A stretch of DNA of 25,701 nt from positions 81,125-106,825 of the forward strand of contig MU070212.1 in NCBI GenBank assembly GCA_002284615.2, read 5' to 3'. A program made the position numbers and the translations under genes. The notes beneath the pieces were generated by a model that was not told where the DNA came from, did no database searches, and saw only the letters and a list, made by a program, of their open reading frames with translations. The stretch's first letter is position 1. Every line of letters starts with the position of its first letter. Positions 24,776-25,701 of the stretch are shown here, piece after piece. The stretch is from Dunaliella salina. Its lineage: Eukaryota > Chlorophyta > Chlorophyceae > Chlamydomonadales > Dunaliellaceae.

Positions 24776-24804
24776 TTGTACATGTCAATGACCTGATTAC
24801 ATCA

Positions 24805-24842
24805 AGATGTAGGGAGAGGCACCTCTTTCTTTTCTTTTCTTT
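24805..24842 (+). repeat. Short F2 LINE 3'-terminal fragment
   Basis: GATGTAGGGAGAGGCACCTC followed by TTTCTTTTCTTTTC matches the last 40 bases of copy B's sense strand (GATGTAGGGAGAGCTTCTCT...TTCTTTTC). Confidence 0.5.
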
Positions 24843-25059
24843 CAACGACTTGAAATGTTTGTACATGCATGTACAAATGAATAAATGTGCACGCGCAGCA
24901 GCAGCCTGCCAAAGAAAAATAACTCAGGGCTCAAACTTCATGTTCGCCATTGGATGGAACCAGAGTTGCTCCATTAATGCTGGATGAACTGACCAAAGTC
25001 TTGTTTTTCACACAAAGGCCAACCAAGGGGGCCTAGACGCACCAGCTGGATGGGTACCA

Positions 25060-25530
25060 CTAGTGTCAGACGCACCCACTCAATCCACTGACAACCTCAC
25101 TCAGAGTCCGAACACACCTTGGCAGCTGGAACGTCAAGCATGTCAGGCACCTTCTCGGGTCACCCACTGACTCACTCAGGTGCCAAATGCACCTTGGTAG
25201 CGGGATTGGCACCACGGATGTCAGGCAACCACACAAATCACTCACAAACTCACTCAAGTGCCAAATACACCTTGGCAGCTGGAGCGGCATCACAGGTGTC
25301 AGACACCCTCTCAGATCAATCACAAACTCACTCAGGTGCCAAACGCACCTTGGCATCTGGATTGGCATCACCGGTGGCAAACATCCACTCAGTCACTCAC
25401 TCTCATGCCAAAAGAACCACGGAAGCTGGAGTGGCATCGCAGGTGTCAGGTACCCACTCAAATCAATCACAAACTCACTCAGGTGCCAAGCATACCTTGG
25501 CGGCTGAGTTGGCATCACAGATGTCACAGC
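25060..25530. repeat. Minisatellite, six units of about 78 bp
   Basis: The anchor CTCACTCAGGTGCCAA starts at about 25096, 25171, 25249, 25327, 25396 and 25474, giving spacings of 75, 78, 78, 69 and 78. Because every spacing is a multiple of three, long frames stay open on both strands. For example 25119-25583 (+) reads a THSGAK-TLAAG-ASQVSG repeat of about 26 residues. There is no start context, domain or splice site to support a gene. Confidence 0.85.
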
Positions 25531-25632
25531 GGCGTTGGGCCCCCATCCCAAAGCCGCCCCTTGGGATGAGGGCCACAGGGTAGGCTGCACGGCTCTGGGG
25601 GTCGTTTGGGCTTGCAGCCCGCACATCACGGA

Positions 25633-25634
<2 letters not shown>

Positions 25635-25701
<67 letters not shown>
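25635..25701. repeat. (TG)n microsatellite at the window end
   Basis: Uninterrupted TG dinucleotides run to the last base, so the tract is cut by the window edge. Confidence 0.97.

Noticed and set aside
25119..25583. A 154-codon plus-strand protein gene
   Set aside because: The frame is a by-product of a minisatellite with units divisible by three; other frames on both strands are also open and no start, domain or splice evidence exists.

Overview
This window is eukaryotic nuclear DNA. It has one spliced membrane-transport gene with canonical GT-AG introns, long introns, many microsatellites, and a dense graveyard of LINE-type (non-LTR) retroelements and tRNA-derived SINEs. Nothing bacterial, viral or CRISPR-like was seen. 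The transporter belongs to the formate/nitrite transporter (FNT) family. That family is found in bacteria, algae, fungi and many protists but is not a normal vertebrate or land-plant gene, so an alga or other protist is most likely. I cannot name the species. Both ends of the window are (GT)n tracts and there is a run of 20 Ns at 12513-12532, so this looks like a contig whose ends were set by microsatellites.

Layout. Positions 1-970: 5' flank with a (GT)n tract and two possible but unproven 5' exons of the transporter. Positions 971-11251 (+): nine confidently placed exons of the FNT gene, whose phases all agree and which together give about 307 residues with the six FNT membrane segments. 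The introns are 118 to 3446 bases and hold microsatellites, short tandem duplications and a partial duplicate of exon 6. Positions 11252-12750: gene-poor sequence. Positions 12750-22700: retroelement cluster. On the minus strand, reading from high to low coordinate, there are four 5'-truncated LINE remnants of two lineages in alternation: copy B (19675-16855), an F1 remnant (16787-16013), copy A (15911-15115) and a second F1 remnant (14830-13619). On the plus strand are two remnants of a third lineage (20290-21620 and 21800-22420), related to copies A and B. Positions 22700-25060: repeat debris only. Positions 25060-25530: a minisatellite with units of about 78 bp. Positions 25635-25701: terminal (GT)n.

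Most notable content. The copy A/B and 20290-21620 LINE lineages share a C-terminal layout of RNase H, then a C-x(2-4)-C-x7-H-x4-C zinc knuckle, then a domain with RPDA, E(I/L)KFC and GVGGTIY motifs. This fits a PD-(D/E)XK, restriction-enzyme-like endonuclease. Copy A keeps this nuclease region as an uninterrupted 219-codon frame. The lineages also share a (TTTTC)n 3' tail. A dispersed repeat (here S1) found at five or more places appears to be the 3' untranslated end of the 20290-21620 lineage. Two insertions show convincing target-site duplications, one of them nested inside an older S1 copy.
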